Positions 49,434-57,722 of a DNA stretch of 64,000 bases are shown here, one piece after another. A program made the translations under genes and the position numbers. A model generated the notes under the pieces. That model was not told the DNA's origin, made no database searches, and saw only the letters and a program-made list of their open reading frames with translations. This stretch comes from Acidobacteriaceae bacterium (lineage in GTDB: Bacteria > Acidobacteriota > Terriglobia > Terriglobales > Acidobacteriaceae): the NCBI GenBank assembly GCA_025356095.1, contig JANXUR010000097.1, positions 1 through 64,000 on the forward strand. Reading direction: 5' to 3'. Positions within the stretch are counted from its first letter, which is position 1; each line of letters begins with the position of its first letter.

Positions 49434-50990
49434 TCAATCGGCGGTGGTGGAGGTACCCTCTGCCGCGGCAACCGTCTGCAAGGGGCGATTCCGCCACATA
49501 GTGAAGCCTTCGGTCAAAAATCCCCAGATAGTACTGCGATTTTCAACGATCAAATTCATCCAGGCCCTAAATCCCATCTGCGGAAAGTAGATGCCGCGGA
49601 AGAACATACGCGCCACAAAGATATTCAAGCGGAAGCCCATCGGCTTGTCTTTGATGGCGTACACGGCTTTGGCTAAAGCCTTGGCGCTATAGGCTTGCGT
49701 CCACCCTTTGAGCACTTCGGCGTGGGCTTCGTCTATCGTCATTCTGAGCGGGGTGTGGGCCATGGCAAAGGGAATGAACTCGCGCCAATGCTGCGGACGG
49801 GTGAGGCGCCCGGCATCTGCGAGTCGCTTATACAGTGGCGTGGAAGGCAGCGGCGTAAGCAGGCCGAAGATGGGCAGGCCCGGTGGCCAACTGGCAATGG
49901 CATCGAGCGTGCGCTGGGCTACGCCGGGCGTGTCGTTATCCATGCCGAAGATGAAGGAAGTAATGGCGAAGACGTTGCGCTTGGCCAACCGCTCCAGCAC
50001 GGCTTGATATTCACTAGGCTTGTTGAAGCCCTTGTTCACATCCTTCAAATTGGCGGGGTCAATGGACTCCATGCCGATGAAGACCCATTTGCCGCCCGAT
50101 TCGGCGATCAAGTCCACAAGCTCTTCGTCGCGGAGCAGGTTGGCGCTAATTTGGGCGACCCAGTGCATCTGCGCGCCTGCGGCGATAATGTCCTTCAGTA
50201 GCGACTTGGTGCGCTTCACATTGATGGCGAAATTGTCGTCAATAAAGAAGACAGCGATCTGTCCGCCCTCTTTTTTGGCACGCGCCTTCAGCATGAGTAG
50301 TTCGCTCACCACGCTCTCGTTGGAGCGGAAGCGAATGGAGTCGCCAAAAAATCCGGTGACGGTACAGAACTCGCAGCCGTAAGGGCAACCGCGTCCCGAT
50401 TCCACCGGCACGATGCGAAAGGATCCCCAGCCTCCGCCAAGCTTGGCCATATGAGGGCGCAGGGCTTGGGGAATCAGGTTGAACTGCTTGAGGTCCACCT
50501 TGTCCCACGGAATGGTCGGGTAGGGTTGCAAAGAAGGCTTCTTGTCTTGGCCAAAAACATCCACCGGCTCATACACGGCTTTCATTTTGCCAGCTGCACA
50601 ATCGAGCACGATTTGCGGCCAGGTTTCATCGGCTTCGCCGAGCGCAACCGCATCGGCGTGTTGCGGGCCACCATCGCGGCCCAGAGCTTCATCTTTTAGC
50701 TCAGTGACGTGCGGACCGCCCATGACTACCGGCACACCGACGGCGCGAATCGCATCAGCCACCCGGTACGCTTTGGCAATCATGCGCGTCATCGCACCGA
50801 TACCAACCAGCCCAATTTTTTCAGTGATGCAAAACTGAGCAATCTCGTCGTCGGTCATGGGGCGGGCGTTGCCATCAATCAACAACACCTCGTGGCCCTC
50901 TGGAGTCAGCGACTGCAGCAGGAACATCCACAAATGCGGCATGTAGTTGCGAGTGACGCCGTTGTCGGGGTTGTAGAGCAAGATGCGCAT
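49434..50990 (-). CDS. B12-binding-domain-type radical SAM protein
   Basis: This encodes 518 residues from ATG 50990, which begins MRILLYNPDNGVTRNY and has GGAG 9 nt upstream; an ATG five codons earlier is possible. About residues 1-160 are a Rossmann-like cobalamin-binding fold (LVGIGAMTRMIAKAYRVADAIR, VVMGGPHVTELKDEA), but the DxHxxG cobalamin-ligand motif is replaced by DGNARP. The radical SAM core carries ESGRGCPYGCEFC near residue 205 (CxxxCxxC). The C-terminal half fits the DUF4070 type found with hopanoid and lipid-modifying enzymes. Substrate unknown. Confidence 0.85.
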   Translation of the reverse strand: MRILLYNPDNGVTRNYMPHLWMFLLQSLTPEGHEVLLIDGNARPMTDDEIAQFCITEKIGLVGIGAMTRMIAKAYRVADAIRAVGVPVVMGGPHVTELKDEALGRDGGPQHADAVALGEADETWPQIVLDCAAGKMKAVYEPVDVFGQDKKPSLQPYPTIPWDKVDLKQFNLIPQALRPHMAKLGGGWGSFRIVPVESGRGCPYGCEFCTVTGFFGDSIRFRSNESVVSELLMLKARAKKEGGQIAVFFIDDNFAINVKRTKSLLKDIIAAGAQMHWVAQISANLLRDEELVDLIAESGGKWVFIGMESIDPANLKDVNKGFNKPSEYQAVLERLAKRNVFAITSFIFGMDNDTPGVAQRTLDAIASWPPGLPIFGLLTPLPSTPLYKRLADAGRLTRPQHWREFIPFAMAHTPLRMTIDEAHAEVLKGWTQAYSAKALAKAVYAIKDKPMGFRLNIFVARMFFRGIYFPQMGFRAWMNLIVENRSTIWGFLTEGFTMWRNRPLQTVAAAEGTSTTAD

Positions 50991-51196
50991 TCCGGGAGTC
51001 TCCATTTCAGCAGGCACAGGGGACTGAGATTTCACCTCGCCAACATGCACGACTGCATGCAAACCAACCGGCGGCAATGCCAATTCGCGCAGTTTGGGAA
51101 GCGAAAAACCAATTTCTGTGAGCGGATGTGAATATATCACGTTGCGAGGATGCGAAATCGGGGCTTCGTCAGGCTGGCAAGTCAGGTGGGGCTGGG

Positions 51197-51227
51197 GCAT
51201 GCGCCGGATGGGCTTGCCGGCGCATGC
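51197..51227 (-). terminator. Strong hairpin after the alpha/beta hydrolase gene
   Basis: A perfect 11-bp inverted repeat (GCATGCGCCGG/CCGGCGCATGC, 9-nt loop) begins 7 bp past the hydrolase stop. No U-tract follows on the minus strand, so termination may need another factor. Confidence 0.5.
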
Positions 51228-51234
51228 AATTCGG

Positions 51235-52146
51235 TCAGTGCCCAGCGGGTGGCGACACCAGATTGTGGAGCCACACCTCCACCAGATCCGGCCAGTGGGT
51301 GACTGGTTGTGCAGTTCGGCGCAGGCCGTAGCCATGTCCGCCTTTGGCGTAAAGATGCAGTTCAGCCGGGACGCCAGCCTTCTTAAGCGCCATGTAGTAC
51401 GCAATCGAGCTTTCAGCATGGTAGGGGTCGTCTTGCGTTTCTACCATGAAGGCCGGAGGCGTGGCCGCAGTGACGTGGATTTCTGGATTCAGCACCGTGC
51501 TGTTTTCTTCGCCCAGATACGCCGGGTAAACGAGCACCGTAAAGTCCGGCCGGCAACTCACTTGATCGGCTGCGTCCACCGCAGTGTAAACGCGTTGCTC
51601 GAAGTGCGTGCTGAGGGTTGCCGCCAGATGCGCGCCGGCCGAGAAGCCCAAAACGCCAATGCGGCTGGGGTTGATCTTCCATTCCGCTGCGCGCGAGCGG
51701 ACGATGCCAACCGCACGTTGGGCATCCTGCAGCGCGGCAGCAGCCTTTGGGTAGGGACCAGACTCGGGTACACGGTACTTCAGCAGTGCGCAGGTGACGC
51801 CTGTGCGATTCAACCACTCGCAAACCTCTGTGCCTTCCAAATCGTAGGCGAGGATGGTGTAGCCCCCGCCGGGAAACACAACGACTGCTGTGCCGTTGCT
51901 GGGCGTTGTGGGCGGATACATGGTGAGCGTGGGTTCCGATACATGCCCCAGTCGCATCACGCGCTTGCCGCCAGTCAGGCCGTTCTGCGCGGTTGTTGTG
52001 TCGGCCTCCGCCGGGCTTGCGGCAGGGGATCCCGGAGCTTGCTGGGGCCAGATTCGCAGGGCGACGGGGGACGATGCGGCAGGGGCGGCGGGCGCTTGGG
52101 CCCACAACGCAGGCGTGATGGCGGCGAAGCAGAGCAGCAACAGCAA
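51235..52146 (-). CDS. Exported alpha/beta hydrolase (BD-FAE/acetylesterase-like)
   Basis: This encodes about 303 residues with a hydrophobic N-terminus (LLLLCFAAITPALWAQA). FPGGGYTILAYDLEG is the oxyanion-hole motif, GVLGFSAGAHLAATLS holds the nucleophile, Asp lies in ETQDDPYH and His in GGHGYGL. Relatives are esterases acting on acetylated or feruloylated carbohydrates. The start is uncertain: TTG 52146 lies 21 nt from the nearest good Shine-Dalgarno, whereas an in-frame CTG at 52161 has GGAGG at exactly 6 nt and would add SNHP before the hydrophobic core. Confidence 0.8.
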   Translation of the reverse strand: MLLLLCFAAITPALWAQAPAAPAASSPVALRIWPQQAPGSPAASPAEADTTTAQNGLTGGKRVMRLGHVSEPTLTMYPPTTPSNGTAVVVFPGGGYTILAYDLEGTEVCEWLNRTGVTCALLKYRVPESGPYPKAAAALQDAQRAVGIVRSRAAEWKINPSRIGVLGFSAGAHLAATLSTHFEQRVYTAVDAADQVSCRPDFTVLVYPAYLGEENSTVLNPEIHVTAATPPAFMVETQDDPYHAESSIAYYMALKKAGVPAELHLYAKGGHGYGLRRTAQPVTHWPDLVEVWLHNLVSPPAGH

Positions 52147-52260
52147 CGGATGATTAGACAGGGGTGGCCTCCAAGGCAGAGATTTAGCGTTTGATGGTGC
52201 CGTGCCAAAGTACGCACACAGTGCGAGAAATCTAGCACCTGCCGGGCACCTATGGCGAGC

Positions 52261-52866
52261 TTACGGCGCTTCGATGACCTCAATTTTGCCATTTTTTGTG
52301 CGATGCAGCACCATGACCTTGTTGCGCAAGTCGCGGAAGACGAATACGTCGTGGTCTCGAAACTCGGCTTCTTTGACGGCTTCCTCAAGAGACATGGGCC
52401 GCAGCGCCACGCGGTCGGTGGTTTGGATCAGGTGGGATTCGGTGACCTTGGACTTGCCGGGAAACTTGTGGACAACCATGGAGACCGCAGCCTTGCCCTT
52501 GCCAACTGCCATGGCGGGGGCACTTTGGGATGGGCGCTCGGTGGCGTCGTCGCTCCAGGCCGACTTGGTCACGCGGCGTTTTGCTGCCGACGCGCGGTCT
52601 TTCTGCTTGGCCGCTTGCGTGGAGATATGTTCGAGCGCTTCCGCGAGTGCAGCATTCAACTCGGCGGCGCGGCCAACTCCCGCGATGGTGCCGCCGGCAG
52701 CCAAAATCGTGATGCCCACCTTGTGCAAGTGCTTTTCCGTGGTAAAAACGACTTGTGCGGCGAACCTGCCGCCGAGAATCTTGTTTACCTTGGAGAGTCC
52801 GCTTTCCACGGCTTTGCGGAGTTTCGGAGTGACTTCAGTCTGTCGTGCGGTGTAGGTCACGCTCAT
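52261..52866 (-). CDS. hpf: Ribosome hibernation promoting factor, long form
   Basis: This encodes 201 residues. The N-terminal domain (VTYTARQTEVTPKLRKAVESGLSKVNKIL, then KVGITILAAGG and AAELNAALAEALEHI) binds 30S and the C-terminal domain (VVHKFPGKSKVTESHLIQTTDRVALRPMSLEEAVKEAEFRDHDVFVFRDLRNKVMVLHRTKNGKIEVIE) dimerises to form 100S ribosomes. The long form has both. It follows rpoN on the same strand, which is the common arrangement. Confidence 0.94.
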   Translation of the reverse strand: MSVTYTARQTEVTPKLRKAVESGLSKVNKILGGRFAAQVVFTTEKHLHKVGITILAAGGTIAGVGRAAELNAALAEALEHISTQAAKQKDRASAAKRRVTKSAWSDDATERPSQSAPAMAVGKGKAAVSMVVHKFPGKSKVTESHLIQTTDRVALRPMSLEEAVKEAEFRDHDVFVFRDLRNKVMVLHRTKNGKIEVIEAP

Positions 52867-52938
52867 GTGCAGCCTCCTGGGATGTGAAATTGCCCCAAAA
52901 AGTGGGAAGACCGGGATGGTCCCTCCGGGCTACTGGCG

Positions 52939-54576
52939 CTAGGGTTTGCGGCGCCGTTGATGTGTACTGGGAATGCGCATATCTTCGCGATATTTGGCGA
53001 CCGTGCGCCGGGTTACCGAAACCCCCTTCGCCGTCAGCATATCGCAGATCTGTTCGTCGGTCAGTGGCTGCGCGGAATCCTCTTCGTCAATCATCTTTTT
53101 CACCATGCGTTTGAGCACCACCAGCGGGATGGTGCCACCCATCTCGCCGCCCACGGATTCACTGAAAAAGTAACGCAGTTCAAATACGCCCTGCGGGGTA
53201 TGGACGTACTTGCCATCCACGGCGCGGCTTACAGTAGAAGGGTGCACTCCAATCTCTTCCGCCACCTCTTTGATCATCATAGGCCGCAGATGGTCCAGCC
53301 CCAGATCCAGAAAGTCACGCTGCCGCTCCACCACGCAATGGCAGACGCGCAAGATGGTTTGCTTGCGCTGCTCGATGTTCTTGATCAGTTGCTCGGCTGA
53401 GCGGTACTTATCTTTCAGGTAAGTGCGCGTATCCTTGTCGGCGTCTTTGGTCATCAAGCGGCGATACGCGGGATTGATGCGTAGTTGCGGCACGTCATCG
53501 TCATTCATGAGCAGGACGTATTCACTGCCAATTTTTACGATGTCCACGTCTGGCTCAATCACGCGAGCTTCGCTGCTGTTGTAGCGCAGGCCGGGCATGG
53601 GGTCGAGCTTGCGGATGAGCTCGCGCGCCACCATAATCGCCTCCACGCTGCGACCCATGGCCTTGGCGGTTTCTTTAAACTTGGATTGTTGCAGGTGCTC
53701 CCAGTGCTGTTCGACCATAATGGTGGCATCGTCGAGTACCGAATCGGCATCACCCGCCAAACCCTGCGCCCGGCGGCGTGCCGCCAGTTGCAACAAGAGG
53801 CACTCCCGCAAGTCGCGGGCGCCTACCCCGGTAGGGTCCAGGCTTTGCACCAAGGCAATGGCTTCCCGCAGGTCTTCACGGGAGAATCCACGCGTCGGGG
53901 CAGACGCGGCTGGCGCTGCCAGAGCTGGCCTATCTTGCGCCAAAATGCTGCGTACTGGAATTTCGTCGGTAATGGCAGAAGCGAGATCAAATGGCTCGTG
54001 TGTTGAAGTTGCTACAACAGGCTCTGGCTTCTCTACGCTGGCGATGCCAAGCATCTCGTCTTCGGTCGCGCTCAGCCGACCGTTTTCGTCGAGGTTGCCA
54101 ATCACTTCTTCTGCCGCTGCCCGCACTTCGGGTCGCAAAGGAAGCGAGCCAAGCTGCCATTCCAAATGGTCGGTCAAGTTGGCGGGCCGGGTCAGGTTGT
54201 TCTCAAATGCAGGCAGCTCGATGGTTTCCATCTCACGCGGGCTGCGATAGCCCGTGTCCAGATAGGCATCCCATGCGGAAAAATCAATGTCATCAAAGGG
54301 ATTTTCCGGGGCATCCTTGGTGGCCAGCGATGGCTCTTGCGAGTCAGCGGCAATGCGCTCGGCGCTTACATCGCGCCGTGCGTCGGTCTCTTCGCCCTCG
54401 GTCATGCCACTGGGCTCCTGCTCTTCGAGCGCAGGATTTTCTTTCATTTCTTCGGCCAGCGCTTCTTTCAGTTCCAGCCGGTTGAGCAGCAAGAACTTGA
54501 CGAGCTGGAGCATGGCAGGCTGGATGACCTGTTGCTGGCGCTGCGATACGTTCAAGTGCTGCCGAAGTTCCGCCAC
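52939..54576 (-). CDS. rpoN: RNA polymerase sigma-54 factor
   Basis: This encodes 545 residues. Region I is Gln/Leu-rich (LNVSQRQQQVIQPAMLQLVKFLLLNRLELKEAL), followed by an acidic region II, the core-binding region with GARDLRECLLLQLAARR, and the DNA-binding part with HPSTVSRAVDGKYVHTPQGVFELRYFFSE. The RpoN box reads VTRRTVAKYREDMRIPSTHQRR. Sigma-54 needs enhancer-binding ATPases, none of which lies in this window. Downstream is hpf, upstream is lptB; this lptC/A-lptB-rpoN-hpf order is widely conserved. Confidence 0.96.
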   Translation of the reverse strand: MAELRQHLNVSQRQQQVIQPAMLQLVKFLLLNRLELKEALAEEMKENPALEEQEPSGMTEGEETDARRDVSAERIAADSQEPSLATKDAPENPFDDIDFSAWDAYLDTGYRSPREMETIELPAFENNLTRPANLTDHLEWQLGSLPLRPEVRAAAEEVIGNLDENGRLSATEDEMLGIASVEKPEPVVATSTHEPFDLASAITDEIPVRSILAQDRPALAAPAASAPTRGFSREDLREAIALVQSLDPTGVGARDLRECLLLQLAARRRAQGLAGDADSVLDDATIMVEQHWEHLQQSKFKETAKAMGRSVEAIMVARELIRKLDPMPGLRYNSSEARVIEPDVDIVKIGSEYVLLMNDDDVPQLRINPAYRRLMTKDADKDTRTYLKDKYRSAEQLIKNIEQRKQTILRVCHCVVERQRDFLDLGLDHLRPMMIKEVAEEIGVHPSTVSRAVDGKYVHTPQGVFELRYFFSESVGGEMGGTIPLVVLKRMVKKMIDEEDSAQPLTDEQICDMLTAKGVSVTRRTVAKYREDMRIPSTHQRRRKP

Positions 54577-54614
54577 GTGCTCTAAACCTTTTGGCCGTTC
54601 AGGCCAGATGCCAC

Positions 54615-54646
54615 ACCAACTAGACCAACTAGACCACCTAGACCAA
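54615..54646 (-). repeat. Three-and-a-half tandem 9-bp units spanning the lptB stop codon
   Basis: accaactag, accaactag, accacctag and a partial accaa start at 54615, 54624, 54633 and 54642. The minus-strand TAG stop of lptB (54638-54640) lies in the third unit, and the same CTA occurs in every unit. Confidence 0.85.
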
Positions 54647-55366
54647 TGAAAAAGTTTCGCCCAAATAAACTCGCCGCACTTCCGGGTCGTTCCCCAAGTC
54701 GTCTGGCGTGCCCGTCCGAAATATACGCCCTTCGTTGATGATGTAGGCGCGATCCACTACAGAGAGGGTCTCGCGCACGTTGTGATCGGTAATCAGGATG
54801 CCGATTCCGCTGGCTTTCAGTTCCGCAATCAGCCGCTGCAGGTCGAGCACGGCGATAGGGTCAATGCCAGAAAAAGGCTCATCCAGCAGGATGAATTTCG
54901 GCTGAATGCAGAGGCTGCGACCGATTTCCACTCGCCGCCGCTCCCCCCCGGACAGGGCATAACCATGATTGCGCCGGATGTGACCGAGGCCTAGTTGTTC
55001 GATTAAGCGGTCGAGGCGCACCCTCCGCTCGTCAGAGGAGATGGGCCGAGTCTCCAGCACCGCAAGAAAGTTTTCTTCGACAGTTAGCTTGCGAAAAACG
55101 GAGGGCTCTTGCGGAAGATAGCTGATGCCATACTTGCGTGCCCGCAAATACATGGGGACGTCTGTGATGTCTTGATCGTCGAGGAGGACGCGACCGCTGT
55201 CAGGAGGGATGAGGCCCACGATCGCGTAAAAGGAGGTGGTCTTACCAGCGCCGTTTGGACCGAGTAGGCCGACTACTTCGCCCTGCCGCACTTGTAGGCT
55301 TACCCCATTTACCACACGCCGACCCCGATACGATTTTCCAATCTCGTCGGTGGCCAGAGTTTGCAT
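54638..55366 (-). CDS. lptB: LPS export ABC transporter ATP-binding protein LptB
   Basis: This encodes 242 residues. [19 protein letters not shown] is Walker [34 protein letters not shown] contains the ABC signature and Walker B, and [11 protein letters not shown] is the switch His. [24 protein letters not shown] is the LptB-type Q-loop region. LptB powers extraction of LPS by LptFG. The ATG follows the lptC-lptA stop without a gap (TAGATG), so translation is coupled. Confidence 0.96.
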   Translation of the reverse strand: MQTLATDEIGKSYRGRRVVNGVSLQVRQGEVVGLLGPNGAGKTTSFYAIVGLIPPDSGRVLLDDQDITDVPMYLRARKYGISYLPQEPSVFRKLTVEENFLAVLETRPISSDERRVRLDRLIEQLGLGHIRRNHGYALSGGERRRVEIGRSLCIQPKFILLDEPFSGIDPIAVLDLQRLIAELKASGIGILITDHNVRETLSVVDRAYIINEGRIFRTGTPDDLGNDPEVRRVYLGETFSLV

Positions 55367-57679
55367 CTATCTGCCTGATTCTGTGTGAGTTACGGTCGGA
55401 TTAGTCGCCGATCCCTCTACTAGTATCCTATCATCGTGGTCAAAGAAAGTCAACAAATTTCCGGCCACTTTACCGTGTTCGGCATCAAAAATGCTAGGGA
55501 TTCCACCCGAAAGTACGTACTTTCCCAAATCGGGCTGATAAGTGAGCTTTTCCCCCGTCGCTAACCGCGATCCCTGCTGCGCCCGCACCTTTCCGGTCAG
55601 GGTGATTTGCTCAATTTGTCCCGCGCTGGCGTCTCCACTCGCTTTGCCTTTTAACAGCACCTCGGCTTGGTTAGAGGTCAGCGTGCCTGTGCCAGAGAGT
55701 GCCCGCACGTTGCCGCTGAGCTGGGCCTGCCGCGTGATGTCGGAGTATTCCAGATGATCGGTGGTCAACGTAACCAGCTGGCCTGCGTTGGTACGTCCTT
55801 TCTGCAACAGCACCATGGTGACGGGCTCAGAGCTGGAACGGTCAGCGACCATGCGTCGGGCGTCGCGCTCGAAGCGTATGACCGGCCCCTGCGCCACATT
55901 TGCGCCTTGCCATAGCCGTGCTGCTCCTCGATACTCCGCTGAGCCAGATGCGCTGACGGCGTGCATACTTTGCGCCGTCAGGTGGATCGGTTCGGTGCTG
56001 GCGAGCAGGGCACCGCCCGCCTGCGGCTTCAGGTCGCTATAGGTGCTCTTGACGTGGCCATCCGCCCAGGCTTCGCCACTCTGGCGGTTGACCCGGATCT
56101 GGTCGGCGCTGGTGGTGAGTCCTTTGTCGGTGATGCGGGGGGGCGTTGCGTGGTCGCCCGTCAGCGTCAGTATCTGGTCGGCTAAGGAGTAAACCCCAGA
56201 TGCTCCCCAAGCTTCGCGCTCGCCGTCCTGATAGTGCAGGTTGCCGCGCTGCGCCAGAGCGTTGATGCCGCCCCTGCTCTTGAAACTGACGTCTAAGCTG
56301 GTCGAAGTGCTAATGCGATCTGGTTGGCCGCCTACGCTGGGTGCGCCCGGAGATGATGAAGTGATGCGGCTGTTGGGCTCGCCGTGCAGCACCGAGATGC
56401 GGCCCGCAGGGTCGAAGCTTGCCACCAACTGATCGGCGGTTACCACCGTGTGCTGGGCCGCATTGCGCCCGACTGGTGCTTCGTCCAGAAGAATTTGCCC
56501 GCCGCCTGCGGTTGCGGCCCGTTGCAAGTGGCGGCCGCCGCTGAAAGTAAAGTCCACCGCCGCTGCGGTGAGTTCGCTGCGCTGCCGCGACGCTCCGGCG
56601 GGAAGTTGCGTCAGGTGCACGTTGCCTTCCGCTCGTGCACTCTCTGCCCCCATTGCAGTCTTACCCTGTTCGCCGGCGCTGGTGGCAAAGCTCTTGCAGT
56701 TCACCAGCAGATGATCGGCGCTGCCTTCGGCTGGCTGGTCGCCAAGATTCTTGCCCTGCACGTTGCCGCGAAAGTCAGCCGTCTGCAAGATGCCACGGCT
56801 GGTGCCTCGGCCGAAGGTAAAGCGAGCTTCCTGCGAGTGGAGAGAACCGCTCTTGGGGCCAGCGGATGTAATTTCCACGCCGCCGCGTCCGCTGATGTTG
56901 TCCACGCTATTGTCGTCGCGGAGGAACAGGTCTGCCGCAGCGGTGGTTGCGGTCTGGCTGCCTGAGGACATTTTCGCGGATTCCAGCGCAATGCGTTTTG
57001 GATTGTCGGTAATGACGGCGCGCGCCGCAAACAGTTGGGCAGGAGAGTTGCCACCCGTAGCGGTGGTTTGCATGGCCACGTGCGACTCCAGCGTAAGGCT
57101 GCGCGCCTGCGAGTCATAGCGGGCACCCACGGCCGAGCCTTGCGCCTGCGGAATGGTGAACTCCACCCGGCCTTTGGTGTAGCCATCGCCCGATTTCTGG
57201 TTGAATACGAGTCCGTTGGTGCGTAGGTGGATGGGATTCTTGAGTTCCTGAGGCATCGCTTGATCGGGCGCGAGGGTGCCTTCGGCATTACCCTGCAGAT
57301 CAATTTCCACGTCACCTTGCGCCACCACGTCGCCGGAAGCCTTGTCATAGTCGAAGTGTTTGCCGGTGATCTGGTCGTAGCGGGTGGAGTCCTTGCCATA
57401 GACGATGATTTGGACGTCTTCTAGCGTGGCGTGGCCGCTGAGTTTTAACTGCACCAGCCTTTTGGCTTTGATGGTAAACAGAGTACGGCCGGCTTCGGAG
57501 CGCGAGATGGTAAAGCCATCGGCCGACTGTTGAATGTTGATTCCGAGTTTTTGTAGCGGTTTGGTAATGTGTTGGGCGACCTGATAGCGGGCGTAAAAAT
57601 AGAAGCCAGCCACCACGGCCGACATGAGCAGGGCAGCCCCCAGAAACCATCGCCGCAGCCGCGTCACGGGTAGAGACAT
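55367..57679 (-). CDS. LPS export periplasmic protein, LptC-LptA-like fusion
   Basis: This encodes 770 residues, far longer than separate LptC (about 190) and LptA (about 185). It has an N-terminal membrane anchor (RWFLGAALLMSAVVAGFYFYARYQV) and an LptC-like jelly roll (DGFTISRSEAGRTLFTIKAKRLVQLKLSGHATLEDV, GDVVAQGDVEIDLQG). The central part repeats beta strands of the same type (FRGNVQGKNL, ARAEGNVHLTQLP, GEAWADGHVKSTY). The C-terminal 200 residues look like LptA/OstA (TRQAQLSGNVRALSGTGTLTSNQAEVLLKGKA, KVRAQQGSRLATGEKLTYQPDLGKYVLSGG). It probably spans the periplasm as a continuous LPS bridge. Confidence 0.82.
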   Translation of the reverse strand: MSLPVTRLRRWFLGAALLMSAVVAGFYFYARYQVAQHITKPLQKLGINIQQSADGFTISRSEAGRTLFTIKAKRLVQLKLSGHATLEDVQIIVYGKDSTRYDQITGKHFDYDKASGDVVAQGDVEIDLQGNAEGTLAPDQAMPQELKNPIHLRTNGLVFNQKSGDGYTKGRVEFTIPQAQGSAVGARYDSQARSLTLESHVAMQTTATGGNSPAQLFAARAVITDNPKRIALESAKMSSGSQTATTAAADLFLRDDNSVDNISGRGGVEITSAGPKSGSLHSQEARFTFGRGTSRGILQTADFRGNVQGKNLGDQPAEGSADHLLVNCKSFATSAGEQGKTAMGAESARAEGNVHLTQLPAGASRQRSELTAAAVDFTFSGGRHLQRAATAGGGQILLDEAPVGRNAAQHTVVTADQLVASFDPAGRISVLHGEPNSRITSSSPGAPSVGGQPDRISTSTSLDVSFKSRGGINALAQRGNLHYQDGEREAWGASGVYSLADQILTLTGDHATPPRITDKGLTTSADQIRVNRQSGEAWADGHVKSTYSDLKPQAGGALLASTEPIHLTAQSMHAVSASGSAEYRGAARLWQGANVAQGPVIRFERDARRMVADRSSSEPVTMVLLQKGRTNAGQLVTLTTDHLEYSDITRQAQLSGNVRALSGTGTLTSNQAEVLLKGKASGDASAGQIEQITLTGKVRAQQGSRLATGEKLTYQPDLGKYVLSGGIPSIFDAEHGKVAGNLLTFFDHDDRILVEGSATNPTVTHTESGR

Positions 57680-57722
57680 TTGAATTCCAGTCTAATCCAA
57701 GCGCGAAACTCCGGCCTCGGAG

